A stretch of 64,000 nt of DNA, from positions 335,969 to 399,968 of the forward strand of contig JAUXRX010000005.1 in NCBI GenBank assembly GCA_030681645.1, given 5' to 3'. This document shows, piece by piece, positions 1 through 11,795 of the stretch. The DNA is from Archangium sp. GTDB taxonomy: Bacteria; Myxococcota; Myxococcia; Myxococcales; Myxococcaceae. The stretch's first letter is position 1. The number at the start of each line of letters is the position of its first letter. Made by a program: the position numbers and the translations under genes. A model generated the notes under the pieces. That model did no database searches and had not been told where the DNA came from. It saw nothing but the letters and a program-made list of their open reading frames with translations.

Positions 1-1
1 C

Positions 2-1126
2 CAGCGAGCCGGAGCCAAGGCCGTGGGCATGCTCACCACCGAGTTCAAGAGCGCCGATTCCTTCGCGCTGGTCGACGGGAAGAAGGAGAAGGCCGCCGGC
101 GGCGCCGACGAAGCCCTCGAGAAGGCCCGCAAGGAAGTGAACGACGCGAAGGAGCTGCGCGGGAAGAAGAAGTTCCGCCTCGCAGAAGAGGCGCTGCAGC
201 GCGCCCTCACCGCCTACAAGTCGGCGCCCGGCGCCCTGGCCGAGGTGGGCGAGGTGGTCGACGCCTACGCCCTGCTGGCGGCCGTTCAGTACAACACCGG
301 CCGCGACGAAGACGGCGCGAAGAGCCTCAACCAGGCGCTGACGATGGCGCCCGAGCGCGAGCTGCCCCTGGCCCAGACGTCGGCCCTGTTCGCGCGCGTG
401 GTGACCGATGCGCGCAAGGTGCTCAAGGACGGCCCCAAGGGCTCGCTCATGCTCGAGTCGGCGCCTTCGAACGCGCCGGTGCTGCTCGACGGCCTGTCCC
501 TGGGCTCGACGCCGCTGTCGGTGAAGGACGTGCCCCCGGGCCTGCACTTCTGGAAGGCGACCCTGCCCTCGGGCGAGGCGCTGGGTGGCGTGGTCGAGGT
601 GGTGGGCGGCAAGCAGGCGATGGCGAAGGCGAGCTCGGCGAGCAAGGACCCCGAGTCGCGGCTGCTGTCGTCGCTGGCGCAGAACAAGCTCGACGCCGAC
701 CTGGTGGCGGCGGCCCGGGAGCACGCGAAGTCGGCCGAGGCGGACCTGGTGGTGTTCGGCGCGCTCTCGAAGGAAGGCAAGGGCCTGGCGCTCGACACCT
801 TCCTCTTCGCGGCGTCGACCGGTGACGTGCGGCGCATGGCGCGCGCGTCGTTCGACACCGAGCTGCTGTCGGCGGGCATGGAGTTCTTCAACCTGGCCGG
901 CGAGCTGGCCAAGCACGGCGACAAGGTGGGCGAAGCGGTGAAGGTGCCGTCGTCGGTGTCGATGACGTTGATCACCGGCGGGGCCTCGAAGCTGGCCGAG
1001 GCGAAGTACGGCGTGGTGCCGGGCAAGGAAGGGCTCGAGGGCCTCGAGACGCCGGAGCCCACGAAGGAAGACGGTCCGCGCAAGCCGCTGGAACAGAAGC
1101 GCCGCGCTCCGCTCAAGAGGCAGTGA
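2..1126 (+). CDS. PEGA-domain protein, 5' end cut by window edge
   Basis: The frame is open to the left edge, so the true start and probably an N-terminal signal or anchor lie outside the window; the first possible start inside it is the GTG at 23. Counting from that codon, residues 30-130 are charged and helical (Ala/Glu/Lys rich, TPR-like). Residues 140-198 match the PEGA fold, with the pattern VLLDG, a G-S-TPL step and PPG-LH. PEGA domains are extracytoplasmic beta modules common in myxobacteria. The stop overlaps the GTG of the next gene (GTGA), so the two are probably co-translated. No enzymatic motif is visible and the function is unknown. Confidence 0.75.
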   Translation, partial: QRAGAKAVGMLTTEFKSADSFALVDGKKEKAAGGADEALEKARKEVNDAKELRGKKKFRLAEEALQRALTAYKSAPGALAEVGEVVDAYALLAAVQYNTGRDEDGAKSLNQALTMAPERELPLAQTSALFARVVTDARKVLKDGPKGSLMLESAPSNAPVLLDGLSLGSTPLSVKDVPPGLHFWKATLPSGEALGGVVEVVGGKQAMAKASSASKDPESRLLSSLAQNKLDADLVAAAREHAKSAEADLVVFGALSKEGKGLALDTFLFAASTGDVRRMARASFDTELLSAGMEFFNLAGELAKHGDKVGEAVKVPSSVSMTLITGGASKLAEAKYGVVPGKEGLEGLETPEPTKEDGPRKPLEQKRRAPLKRQ

Positions 1127-2025
1127 CCTCGCCCACTCACCGGGGGCGCTTCGCGCCCAGCCCAACGGGCCGTCTCCATCTCGGCAACCTGCGCAGCGCC
1201 CTGCTGGGCTGGCTCTGGGCGAGGTCCTCCTCGGGAGAGTTCCTCCTCCGCATCGAGGATCTCGATCCCGATCGCAGCAAGGCTGTCTTCACCGACGGCA
1301 TCTTCGAAGACCTCGAGTGGCTCGGCCTCGACTGGGATGGCCCCGTCTGGCGCCAGTCGGAACGAGGGGAGCTCTACGACGAAGCGATCTCCCGCCTGTC
1401 GCAGAGTGGCCGCGCCTACCGCTGCTGGTGCAGCCGGGCGGAAGTGGCGCGCGCGGCCTCCGCGCCCCACGCAGGAGAAGAAGGTCCGGTCTACCCGGGC
1501 ACCTGTCGCGAGGGGGCAACCCCGAAGCCGGGCCGGGAACCCTCCTGGCGCTTCGCCGTCGAGCCGGGCACCGAACGCTTCACCGACGCGGTCCACGGAG
1601 AGGTGACCCAGGACGTCGCGCGAGACGTGGGCGACTTCGTGATCAAGCGCATCGACGGCGTGGCGAGCTACCAGCTGGCCGTGGTGGTGGACGACGCGCT
1701 CTCGGGCATCACCCACGTGCTGCGCGGGGAAGACCTGCTGGCCTCGACCGCGCGTCAGCTGCAGCTCCAGCGCGCGCTGGGCTACCCGGCGCCGACGTAC
1801 GCGCACGTGCCGCTGTTGATGCAGGCCGACGGAAAGCGGCTGGCGAAGCGCGACGGGGCCTCGACGGTGGCGGGCCTGCGTGAGCTCGGCTGGCCGGCAG
1901 AGAAGGTCATCGGTCAGCTCGCGGCGTGGAGTGGACTGGGTGACGGCACCCCCGTGAAGGCGCGGGAGCTGATCAGCGGCTTCTCGCTCGCCCGGGTGAA
2001 GCGGACCGCGACGGTGGTCGGGTGA
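1123..2025 (+). CDS. gluQ: glutamyl-Q tRNA(Asp) synthetase
   Basis: GluQRS is a shortened paralogue of the glutamyl-tRNA synthetase catalytic domain; it attaches glutamate to queuosine at position 34 of tRNA(Asp). The 300-residue length fits the family and the anticodon-binding domain is absent. The class I signature is at residues 10-22 (FAPSPTGRLHLGN), the GluQRS zinc ligands are visible as C101-x-C103, Y124 and C128, and a KMSKS-like LAKRDG follows near residue 240. The GTG start overlaps the preceding stop and is preceded by AAGAGGCA. The next gene also starts in a GTGA overlap, making a tight three-gene unit. Confidence 0.93.
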   Translation: MTSPTHRGRFAPSPTGRLHLGNLRSALLGWLWARSSSGEFLLRIEDLDPDRSKAVFTDGIFEDLEWLGLDWDGPVWRQSERGELYDEAISRLSQSGRAYRCWCSRAEVARAASAPHAGEEGPVYPGTCREGATPKPGREPSWRFAVEPGTERFTDAVHGEVTQDVARDVGDFVIKRIDGVASYQLAVVVDDALSGITHVLRGEDLLASTARQLQLQRALGYPAPTYAHVPLLMQADGKRLAKRDGASTVAGLRELGWPAEKVIGQLAAWSGLGDGTPVKARELISGFSLARVKRTATVVG

Positions 2026-2489
2026 GGCGCGAGCTCCTCATCGCGGCGGCGGTGCTGGTGCCGTTCGGGGTGCTCGTCGCCGCCGGGTTCTATTTTTCGC
2101 CTGAGCCAGCCCCGTTCATCCCGAGCGAAGTCGAGAAACCGTTCATCCCGAGCGAAGTCGAGGGACCGTCGGCCCAGTTGCCCCTCGACTCCGCTCGGGG
2201 TGAACGGTCACCGGTGTTCCCGCCCGGACTCGCCGCCCCGCTGACGGCTGTCCTGCCCGAGGTGAAGCGCTGCTTCGCCGACCAGCACCTCAAGCAACTG
2301 CACGAGGTCCGCGTGCGCTTCACCCCCACCCGCGACGGGGGCTTCGACCGGGTGGAGGTCGACGAGCAGAACCCGTACCTCCAGGCCTGCCTCGAAGACG
2401 TGTTCGCCGAGGTCGCCTGGCACCCGTCAGGGCCTGAGACGTACACCCCCGCTGAGCACACCTTCAGCTTCGGGCCCTCCCCCGACTGA
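2022..2489 (+). CDS. membrane-anchored protein with AgmX/PglI-like C-terminal domain
   Basis: 155 residues. Residues 4-24 form one hydrophobic N-terminal anchor. Residues about 32-64 are encoded by three copies of the dispersed REP-like element, read as FIPSEVE twice and then LDSARGER, so this linker is repeat-derived. The C-terminal part (LPEVKRCF, an alternating strand with GGFDRVEV, then ACLEDVF) resembles the AgmX/PglI or TonB-C type domain found in myxobacterial envelope proteins, including the Cys pair of that family. Start is GTG in a GTGA overlap with gluQ. The domain call is by eye; the cellular role is unknown. Confidence 0.65.
   Translation: MRRELLIAAAVLVPFGVLVAAGFYFSPEPAPFIPSEVEKPFIPSEVEGPSAQLPLDSARGERSPVFPPGLAAPLTAVLPEVKRCFADQHLKQLHEVRVRFTPTRDGGFDRVEVDEQNPYLQACLEDVFAEVAWHPSGPETYTPAEHTFSFGPSPD
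2111..2207. repeat. REP-like dispersed element, three copies inside a gene
   Basis: Two direct copies (2111-2135 and 2139-2164, CCGAGCGAAGTCGAG core) are followed by one inverted copy (2181-2207, CTCGACTCCGCTCGG core). All three are in frame within the host gene and add about 33 codons without a stop. Confidence 0.9.
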
Positions 2490-2509
2490 CATAGAGTCAA
2501 CGCCCTCAA

Positions 2510-3343
2510 ATGCCTGCGGTCGTCGAACCTCTGGGTCCCACGCATGTCGCCGCGCTGCGGACGATGTTGTCACGCGACACGACCCACAACATGTACCTCC
2601 TGGGGTTGATGGAGGAGTTCGGCGTCGTCTCGGGGCCCATGCGCGCGCCCTTCACCTTCTACGGGCGCTTCTTCGATGACGAGCTGACGGCGGCGCTCTT
2701 CGTGGGGGGCAGCGGCGGGCTGGTGGTGCCCTCGGCCTCGAGCCCGATTCACATCGGCGACATCGCCAAGAAGCTCGCCGGGAAGATCGAGATCCGCTCG
2801 GCGATCGGCGAGCAGAGCGTGGTCGACTCGCTCATCCGCCACTTCAGCGTGACGCCGAAGTTCATCAAGTCGCAGAAGCTGTTCTCGGTCTCGCCCAACG
2901 ACCTGGGGCCCTTCACCAACCCCCTGCTCCGCCCCGCGACCGCCGCCGATCTCCCGCAGCTCGTGCCGATGGCCGCGGCCTGCGTGAAGGAGATGGTGAA
3001 GCGCGACCCGCTCGAAGAAGACGCGGTGGGCTTCGAGCTGCGGGTGCGCCAGCGGGTGCACTCGCACCGCACCTACGTGCTCGAGGAGAAGGGCAAGCTG
3101 GTCTTCAAGCTCGACGTGGGCAGCCGCTCGCAGTTCGGCGCAGAGCTCGAAGGGCTCTACACCGCCCCCGAAGAGCGCCACCACGGCCACGCGACGCTGT
3201 GCCTGGGGCAGATCTCGCGCTTCCTCATGTCGTCCCTGCCGCGGCTCACCGTGCGCATCGACGACGAGGCGACGCACTTCGCGAGCATCGCGCGCAAGGT
3301 GGGCTACCTGCAGGGCCGGGCGCAGAAGCTGCTCTGGGTCTGA
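2510..3343 (+). CDS. GNAT-family N-acetyltransferase
   Basis: 277 residues. The C-terminal half (about 140-277) has the GNAT layout: LRPATAADLPQL at its start, a V-beta strand around VFKLDVGS, then GLYTAPEERHHGHATLCLG, which fits the acetyl-CoA pyrophosphate-binding loop with H/H replacing the usual R/Q-x-x-G, and a final GY near residue 266. The N-terminal half resembles the DUF4081-type domain that precedes some actinobacterial and deltaproteobacterial GNATs. The substrate cannot be read from sequence. The gene starts with ATG 20 bp after the preceding stop and may be in the same transcript. Confidence 0.8.
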   Translation: MPAVVEPLGPTHVAALRTMLSRDTTHNMYLLGLMEEFGVVSGPMRAPFTFYGRFFDDELTAALFVGGSGGLVVPSASSPIHIGDIAKKLAGKIEIRSAIGEQSVVDSLIRHFSVTPKFIKSQKLFSVSPNDLGPFTNPLLRPATAADLPQLVPMAAACVKEMVKRDPLEEDAVGFELRVRQRVHSHRTYVLEEKGKLVFKLDVGSRSQFGAELEGLYTAPEERHHGHATLCLGQISRFLMSSLPRLTVRIDDEATHFASIARKVGYLQGRAQKLLWV

Positions 3344-3413
3344 AGCCGACGCAACGCCCAGCTGGTCGGCTGGGCAATCACCCCGCCTCGCGGCTACGCT
3401 TGATCAGCTGTCA

Positions 3414-5933
3414 ATGAGGGGCCACGTGTCGGAAGTGTCCTGCCGTGCATTCTCGTTCTTCACCGCTGCCCACAAGGCGGGGCTGATCTCGCTCGACGAG
3501 CTGCTCGCAGGGCAGCCGCTTTCGCGCGAAGTGCTGGAGGACGCCGGCAACCGCGTGCCCTGGGACCAGTGGGTCACCCTCTGCGACCGGTTCGCCGCGA
3601 TGCTGCCCAGCGAAGACGCGCTGTGCGAGACCGGTTCCTTCGTGCTGAGCGAGGGCTTCAGCGGCTACCTGGGGAAGGTGGTTGGCCTCTTCACCGACGC
3701 CGCGCAGATCTACGAGGTGTTGGCGAAGTGGGGCGGCCCATCGCTCTACCGGAGCGTCACGTTCAGCACGGACACCACGCAGCCCGGGGTCCTCACCTTC
3801 ACCGCCGAGCTGCTCCCCGGCTTCCGGCCCTGCCGCTCGTGGTTCCTCATGGCCGAGGGAGCCCTCACCCGCATTCCCTTCTTCGCGGGGCTCCCCGATT
3901 CCCTGGTCGAACGCGTCACCGTCACCGGGCAGGGCGGTGTCTGGCGGGTCAGGCCTCCAGCGTCGGGCTCGCTGGGCTCGTCGTTCCGCCGCATGTGGAC
4001 CGCCCTGTCTGCGCCCGACGCCATCTTCAACGAACTCTTCGCGCAGCAGGTGCAGCTCCAGCGAGCCTTCGACGAGATGCGACGTTCGGCGAAGACCTTC
4101 CGCAACGCCCTCGACGCGCTCCCGCTCCTGGTTGCCGTGCACGAAGAAGGGCTGCTTCGCTACGCCAACCCCGCCTTCGCCGCCTTCTTCGGCCGCCCGC
4201 CCGCCGAGTTGGAAGGCACCCGCCTCGAGGCGCTCTTCCCCGACAGCCAGCGGGCGCTGCTGGCCGCTGCGACCACCACCGCCCTGTCGCTCCTGGTCAA
4301 CGGGGGGGCCACCCCGCGCCAGCTGGAGGCGTGCAGCGCGGGCGCGGTGGAGTTCGACGGCAAGCCCGCCACCCTCTTCTTCGCGCGCGACGTCACGGTC
4401 GAACGGGAAGCCGAACAGCGCGCGACGCGCAGCGAGGCGACGCTCGAGGCGGTGATCGGCGCCTTCCCCGACCTCGTGCTCCGCTTCGGGCGCGACGGCA
4501 CCCTGCTCTCGGTACACGGCGGCACCTCGGTGCGGGAAACCGCGCTCCTCACCACGCTGGTGGGCCGGACGTGGGCGGACGTGCTCGAGCGCTTCGGGGA
4601 CTCGGGGATCGAGCCCCGGAGGCAGCTGGTGACCGACCTCGAGGAATCAATGGCCACCGGCCTTCCCCGCGAGCGCCTCTACCAGCCGGCCGCGGCGGGA
4701 GGCCGGGCGCGAGAACTGCTGGTGCGCTTCGTGCCGCTCGCCCTGGGCAAGGAGGTCATCGTCATCACGCACGATCAGACCCGGCAAAAAGACGTGGAGC
4801 GCCGGCTGGAGATCGCCGAGCGCATGGCGTCGCTGGGCTCGCTCGCCGCGGGCGTGGCGCATGAGATCAACAACCCGCTCACCTGGGTGATGGGAAACGT
4901 CGCCACGCTCCAGGCGCAGCTGGCGGACGGGTCGTCGAAGGAAGACGTGCTGACGCTGCTGGCCGAGGTCAACGACGGGTGCGCGCGCATTCGCGACACG
5001 GTGGGGCGCATGCGCGACTTCAGCCGCGTTCAGCAGGCCTCGCAGCGGCGGGTGGTCGTCGCCGAGCTGGTGGACCGCGCCGCCCGCATGACGCACACCG
5101 AGGTGCGGCACCGGGCCCGCCTCGAGCTCGACCTCACGCCCGGCCTGCAGGTGCTGGGCGACCCGACCGAGCTGGGCCAGGTGATCGTCAACCTGCTGGT
5201 GAACGCGGCGCAGGCGATGCCCGAGGGCGCTGCCCCCGAGCGCCACCGCATCCGGCTGCGCTCCTTCGCCGAGGGCGAGCGCGTCGTCATCGAGATCACG
5301 GACGACGGCGCAGGCATTCGGCCGGAACACCTGCCGCGCCTCTTCGATCCATTCTTCACCACCCGGCACCACGCAGCGGGGACCGGCCTGGGGCTCGCCA
5401 TCTCCCATCGCATCGTCGCGGCCCACGGCGGCGGCATCGAGGTGAAGAGCGAGCCGGGCAAGACCACCTTCCAGGTGAAGCTGCCCTTGCAGCCCATCAC
5501 GCCCGAGCAGCCCGTGGTCGAGGCCACGCTGCCGGTGGCGAGCCGCCGCGCCACGGTGCTGGTCATCGACGACGAACCCCTGGTGGGGAAATCCATCAGC
5601 CGGATGCTGCGTGATCACGACGTGGTGGTGACGGCCGACGGGAACGAGGCCCTCGCGCGCCTGCGGGACGGCGAGCTGCCGGACCTCGTGTTGTGCGACC
5701 TCATGATGCCCGGCCTCACCGGCATGGAGCTCTACGAGCGCCTCTCCGAGGTGAGGGAAGAGGTGCTGCCACGCCTGGCCTTCATGTCGGGCGGCGCGTT
5801 CACCCCGGGCGCGGAGCAGTTCGTCAACAGCCACCCGGTGACGGTGCTGACCAAGCCGTTCGACCGGCGCACCCTCGACGCGCTGGTGGCCCAGGTGCTG
5901 GCCACGGGCGCCACCGCGAGTGCCGGGCGGTGA
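3414..5933 (+). CDS. PAS-domain sensor histidine kinase with C-terminal receiver
   Basis: 839 residues, no transmembrane segment seen, so probably cytosolic. Residues 1-220 form an unassigned sensory region. Two PAS-like domains follow (about 230-330 and 345-455), then a HisKA domain with phospho-acceptor H483 in VAHEINNP, an HATPase domain (N box NLLVNAAQAM, G boxes DDGAGI and GTGLGLAI), and a receiver (about 710-830) with acceptor D762 in LCDLMMPG and the conserved K in LTKPF. This is a hybrid kinase with a terminal receiver. No partner regulator is adjacent. The ATG at 3414 was chosen; the GTG at 3426 is possible. Confidence 0.9.
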   Translation: MRGHVSEVSCRAFSFFTAAHKAGLISLDELLAGQPLSREVLEDAGNRVPWDQWVTLCDRFAAMLPSEDALCETGSFVLSEGFSGYLGKVVGLFTDAAQIYEVLAKWGGPSLYRSVTFSTDTTQPGVLTFTAELLPGFRPCRSWFLMAEGALTRIPFFAGLPDSLVERVTVTGQGGVWRVRPPASGSLGSSFRRMWTALSAPDAIFNELFAQQVQLQRAFDEMRRSAKTFRNALDALPLLVAVHEEGLLRYANPAFAAFFGRPPAELEGTRLEALFPDSQRALLAAATTTALSLLVNGGATPRQLEACSAGAVEFDGKPATLFFARDVTVEREAEQRATRSEATLEAVIGAFPDLVLRFGRDGTLLSVHGGTSVRETALLTTLVGRTWADVLERFGDSGIEPRRQLVTDLEESMATGLPRERLYQPAAAGGRARELLVRFVPLALGKEVIVITHDQTRQKDVERRLEIAERMASLGSLAAGVAHEINNPLTWVMGNVATLQAQLADGSSKEDVLTLLAEVNDGCARIRDTVGRMRDFSRVQQASQRRVVVAELVDRAARMTHTEVRHRARLELDLTPGLQVLGDPTELGQVIVNLLVNAAQAMPEGAAPERHRIRLRSFAEGERVVIEITDDGAGIRPEHLPRLFDPFFTTRHHAAGTGLGLAISHRIVAAHGGGIEVKSEPGKTTFQVKLPLQPITPEQPVVEATLPVASRRATVLVIDDEPLVGKSISRMLRDHDVVVTADGNEALARLRDGELPDLVLCDLMMPGLTGMELYERLSEVREEVLPRLAFMSGGAFTPGAEQFVNSHPVTVLTKPFDRRTLDALVAQVLATGATASAGR

Positions 5934-5990
5934 TTCAGTCGGACCCGAGCGGGCGATCGTCTCCGCAGCGCCCTTCTCGCGGCTGATGGG

Positions 5991-6632
5991 TCAGTGAATG
6001 GCGGCGCGCAGCGGCAACGCGGCGATCAACGCCGCTTCCCCCGTGAGCAGCTCGGCGAGGCGGGTGTTCACCACGTCGCCGGGAGCGATCTCCCTGGCGA
6101 GGCGGAGGAACAGCTTCTGGTGCCCGTCTTCACTGGTCGCCAGCTCTGCGTAGAACTTCTTGAGCGCCACGTCGGTCAGCCCCTCGGCCAGTAACGCCAG
6201 CCGCTCGGCGCTGCGGGCTTCGATGATGCCTGCCACCAGGAACCGATCGAGCTGCCGGTCTTTCTGGCCGTTGCGCATCAACTTCTGCAGGCCCTGCGCG
6301 TAGGGATCGCCGCCGTCACGCCCGAGGATGAGGCCGCGGTCTTCCATGATCTGCAGCACCCGGGCGAGGTGGGCGGCTTCTTCTCTCGCGAGGCGCGCCA
6401 TCTGGGCCGGGAGCCCCGGTACTTCGGGGAACGCTTGCAGGAGCGAGAGCGCGTTCGCTGCGGCTTTCTTCTCGCAATGCGCGTGATCGATGAGCACTTC
6501 GTCGAAGCGTGAAAGCGCGAGGGTGAGCCACGCGGGGTCCGTGGCCCGGTGCAGGGTGATCTCGTCTGAGTTCAGTTTGCCCTCCCCGACCCTCTGCTCC
6601 CCTTCTTCCTGGGTCGCTTCGCCTCGGCGCAT
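5991..6632 (-). CDS. miaE: tRNA 2-methylthio-N6-isopentenyladenosine(37) hydroxylase (MiaE)
   Basis: MiaE is a ferritin-like di-iron monooxygenase that hydroxylates the isopentenyl group of ms2i6A37 in tRNA. Carboxylate/His ligand motifs are visible: DHAHCEKKAA, EEAAHLARV, EARSAERL and SEDGHQKL, in the order expected of a four-helix di-iron fold. The core begins at SDEITLH about 20 residues in. The first 20 codons lie over a copy of the C/G-rich dispersed repeat (6576-6663) and look repeat-derived, so the real start is uncertain; no good internal ATG or GTG is present before the core. It is convergent with the upstream kinase gene. Confidence 0.85.
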   Translation of the reverse strand: MRRGEATQEEGEQRVGEGKLNSDEITLHRATDPAWLTLALSRFDEVLIDHAHCEKKAAANALSLLQAFPEVPGLPAQMARLAREEAAHLARVLQIMEDRGLILGRDGGDPYAQGLQKLMRNGQKDRQLDRFLVAGIIEARSAERLALLAEGLTDVALKKFYAELATSEDGHQKLFLRLAREIAPGDVVNTRLAELLTGEAALIAALPLRAAIH

Positions 6633-6663
6633 CTTCGGCTCCGCTCCGGGGGAGAGGGAGACT
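6576..6663. repeat. C/G-rich hairpin dispersed element at miaE 5' end
   Basis: CCCTCCCCGACCCTC on the left and GGGGGAGAGGGAGAC on the right flank a diverged centre. It is the same family as the copies at 13287, 23691, 55859 and 62549. It spans the miaE start and the gap to the M16 gene. Confidence 0.7.
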
Positions 6664-6668
6664 CACGC

Positions 6669-9380
<2,712 letters not shown>

Positions 9381-9548
9381 GAGGTTGGCCTGCTTTCCGG
9401 GTGGTGAAGTGATGCGCGGGTGCGGAGACAACACCCGGAAGCCCCTGCGTCAACGAGAAGGTGGAGGGTGAGGTCGCAGCTCGCTGCCGCTCGGGCGGCG
9501 GCCCTCGCCGAGGACCTCCGCGCGACCCCTCTCAGCTAACCTGAAGCC

Positions 9549-10409
9549 ATGACTCGGCCCGCCCGCATCGCCGCCCTGGGAGTGGTCTCCTTCACCCTCT
9601 TCTATGGAGTCTCCTGGCTGCGGCGCCCCTCGCCCGACGAGCTGACGCCCGCCGATGCGCAGGCGGTGCTCGAGCGGAGCGTGACGCGGGTGAAGAAGGG
9701 CGGCCCCAACCAGCTGCACATGCGCCGGCTCTATTTCACGGCCGAGCCGTTCGCGAAGGCCGGCGAGGCCGACGTACACGTGGTGCGGGCGGCGGCGCTG
9801 CTGCACGACGCGACCAAGGAAGATGGCAAGGGCGAGCCGAAGGAGCGCTTCTGCATTCATGGCGAGGAAGGCGGCGCGTGGGCCGGGCAGGTGCTGCCCG
9901 AGCTGGGGAAGAGCGCTGATTTCTCCCGCCGCGTCGCCGCCGCCATCGTCGAGCACATGGGCCCGTGCGGCCACAACGACGCGTGGAACGACGCGCGCTT
10001 CCTCACCAAGTTCTGCCAGCGCGTCTACCCGAAGCCGACCAGCGCCGAGGCGCGCGTGCTCTACGACCTCGACATGCTCGACCTGATGACGGTCGAGGGC
10101 GTGGTGAAGGTGGTCGAGCTGCGGCAGAAGAACCCGGAGTTCGAGCGCGAGCCGCTGAAGGACTCCGCGCTCACCGGCAGGGACAGCGCATGGAAGAGCG
10201 TCAACGACGCACAGCAGACCCTGCTCACGAGCGCCGCGCAGGGCTGTGGGGCGGCGCTGGTCGCGCACACGAAGCGCTTCCTCGACCGGGTCGACTGGGA
10301 CTCGGTGAAGGACGTGACGGCGTTCAAGGCGGCCGCCGAGGGTTTCCTCTCGCAGACGCCGCGACCGGACTGCCTGGCAAGCGCGCCTCCGGGGGAAGAC
10401 GTGGACTGA
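9549..10409 (+). CDS. membrane-anchored HD-domain protein
   Basis: 286 residues with one N-terminal hydrophobic segment (about 6-22), followed by an HD phosphohydrolase-type core. Visible metal ligands are LLHDATKED (HD pair), EHMG and the later Asp in YDLDMLD. HD proteins hydrolyse nucleotides or other phosphoesters; the substrate cannot be inferred. The 48-bp gap to the allantoinase gene and shared direction make co-transcription plausible, but a role in ureide metabolism is not shown. Confidence 0.75.
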   Translation: MTRPARIAALGVVSFTLFYGVSWLRRPSPDELTPADAQAVLERSVTRVKKGGPNQLHMRRLYFTAEPFAKAGEADVHVVRAAALLHDATKEDGKGEPKERFCIHGEEGGAWAGQVLPELGKSADFSRRVAAAIVEHMGPCGHNDAWNDARFLTKFCQRVYPKPTSAEARVLYDLDMLDLMTVEGVVKVVELRQKNPEFEREPLKDSALTGRDSAWKSVNDAQQTLLTSAAQGCGAALVAHTKRFLDRVDWDSVKDVTAFKAAAEGFLSQTPRPDCLASAPPGEDVD

Positions 10410-10442
10410 GAGCCCGGGCGTGCCATCTTCCCGCCGCGTGAC

Positions 10443-10448
10443 GAAGGA
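10443..10448 (+). promoter_or_regulatory. Shine-Dalgarno of allantoinase gene
   Basis: AAGGAG nine bases before the ATG at 10458 supports that start. Confidence 0.6.
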
Positions 10449-10457
10449 GCGCATCGA

Positions 10458-11795
10458 ATGAGAGTCTTTCGCAGCCGCCGGGTGGTGACGGCCGAGGGCA
10501 TTCGCCCCGCGACCGTGCACGTGCACGGCGAGATCATCCACGCGCTGGCGGACTACGACGCGCTGCCCGCCGGGGCCGAGCGCATCGACGTGGGCGAAGC
10601 CGTGCTGATGCCCGGCGTGGTGGACACGCACGTGCACGTGAACGAGCCGGGCCGCACCGAGTGGGAAGGCTTCCGCACGGCCACGCGCGCGGCGGCGAGC
10701 GGCGGCGTCACCACGCTGGTCGACATGCCGCTCAACTCCATTCCCCCCACGACCACCGCCGAGGCGCTGCGCAAGAAGCGGCAGGAAGCGGCGGGCCAGT
10801 GCCTCATCGACGTCGGCTTCTGGGGCGGCGTGGTGCCGGGCAACGTGAAGGAGCTGGAGGGCCTGGTGCGCGAGGGCGCGCGCGGCTTCAAGGCCTTCAT
10901 GTGCTTCTCGGGCGTCGACGAGTTCCCCGGCGTGCTCGAGGACGATCTCCACCCGGCGATGATGGAGCTGCGCCGCTTGAGCCGCCCGCTGCTGGTGCAC
11001 GCAGAGGTCGAGGGCCCCATCGACGCGGTGGCGCCACACCTCGCCGGGAAGGACCCGCGCGCGTACCTGACCTACCTGCAGTCGCGCCCGCCGGCCGCGG
11101 AAGAAGAGGCGATTCGGCTGGTGTCGCGCCTGTGCCGTGAGACGCGCGCGCGCACGCACGTCGTCCATCACTCCGCGGCGAGTGCGCTGCCGCTGATCCG
11201 CCACGCGCGCGCCGAAGGCCTGCCCTTCACCGCCGAGACGTGCCCGCACTACCTGCACTTCGCCGCCGAAGACATTCGCGACGGGGCCACGGCGTTCAAG
11301 TGCGCCCCGCCCATTCGCGAGGGGAGCAACCGCGAGCTGCTCTGGGCCGCGCTCGGGGAAGGCGTGCTCGAGCTGGTGGCGTCGGATCATTCGCCCTGCA
11401 CGCCCGCGCTCAAGAAGCAGGAACTGGGCGACTTCATGGCCGCGTGGGGCGGCATCAGCGGGCTGCAGCTGGGGCTCAGCGTCACCTGGAGCGGGGCGCG
11501 CGCGCGCGGGTATTCGCTCTCGCAGGTGGTGAGGTGGATGTGTGAAGCGCCGGCGCGGCTGGCGGGCCTCGAGAAGAAGAAGGGCCACATCGCCCCCGGT
11601 TACGACGCGGACCTGGTGGTGTTCGAGCCCGAGGCCGCGTTCAAGGTCGACGTGCAGCGCATCGAGCACAAGCACAAGCTGACGCCCTACGCCGACGCGG
11701 GGCTGACCGGCGTGGTCACCTCGACGTACGTGCGGGGTCAGCGCGTCTTCCACCTGGGCGAACACGCCCGTGAACTGAAGGGACAATTCCTGTGA
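10458..11795 (+). CDS. allB: allantoinase
   Basis: 445 residues, cyclic amidohydrolase family. It opens the hydantoin ring of allantoin to allantoate. Metal-binding motifs are complete: DTHVHVNEPGRTEWEGF (HxH), the lysine in GFKAFMCF that is carbamylated in this family, LLVHAEVEGP, CPHYLHF and the Asp of SDHSPC. The NEPGRTEWEGF signature separates allantoinase from dihydropyrimidinase and dihydroorotase. The stop overlaps the GTG of the next gene (GTGA), so allantoin hydrolysis and allantoate hydrolysis are translationally coupled. Confidence 0.94.
   Translation: MRVFRSRRVVTAEGIRPATVHVHGEIIHALADYDALPAGAERIDVGEAVLMPGVVDTHVHVNEPGRTEWEGFRTATRAAASGGVTTLVDMPLNSIPPTTTAEALRKKRQEAAGQCLIDVGFWGGVVPGNVKELEGLVREGARGFKAFMCFSGVDEFPGVLEDDLHPAMMELRRLSRPLLVHAEVEGPIDAVAPHLAGKDPRAYLTYLQSRPPAAEEEAIRLVSRLCRETRARTHVVHHSAASALPLIRHARAEGLPFTAETCPHYLHFAAEDIRDGATAFKCAPPIREGSNRELLWAALGEGVLELVASDHSPCTPALKKQELGDFMAAWGGISGLQLGLSVTWSGARARGYSLSQVVRWMCEAPARLAGLEKKKGHIAPGYDADLVVFEPEAAFKVDVQRIEHKHKLTPYADAGLTGVVTSTYVRGQRVFHLGEHARELKGQFL

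Noticed and set aside
3394..3408. TTGATCAGCTGTCAA before the first histidine kinase gene as an FNR/CRP site
   Set aside because: The half-sites are seven bases apart instead of six, and it lies almost on the start codon.
9470..9520. GAGGTC...GACCTC inverted arms between the M16 and HD genes
   Set aside because: Arms are short and the centre does not pair well; GC-rich DNA gives such matches by chance.
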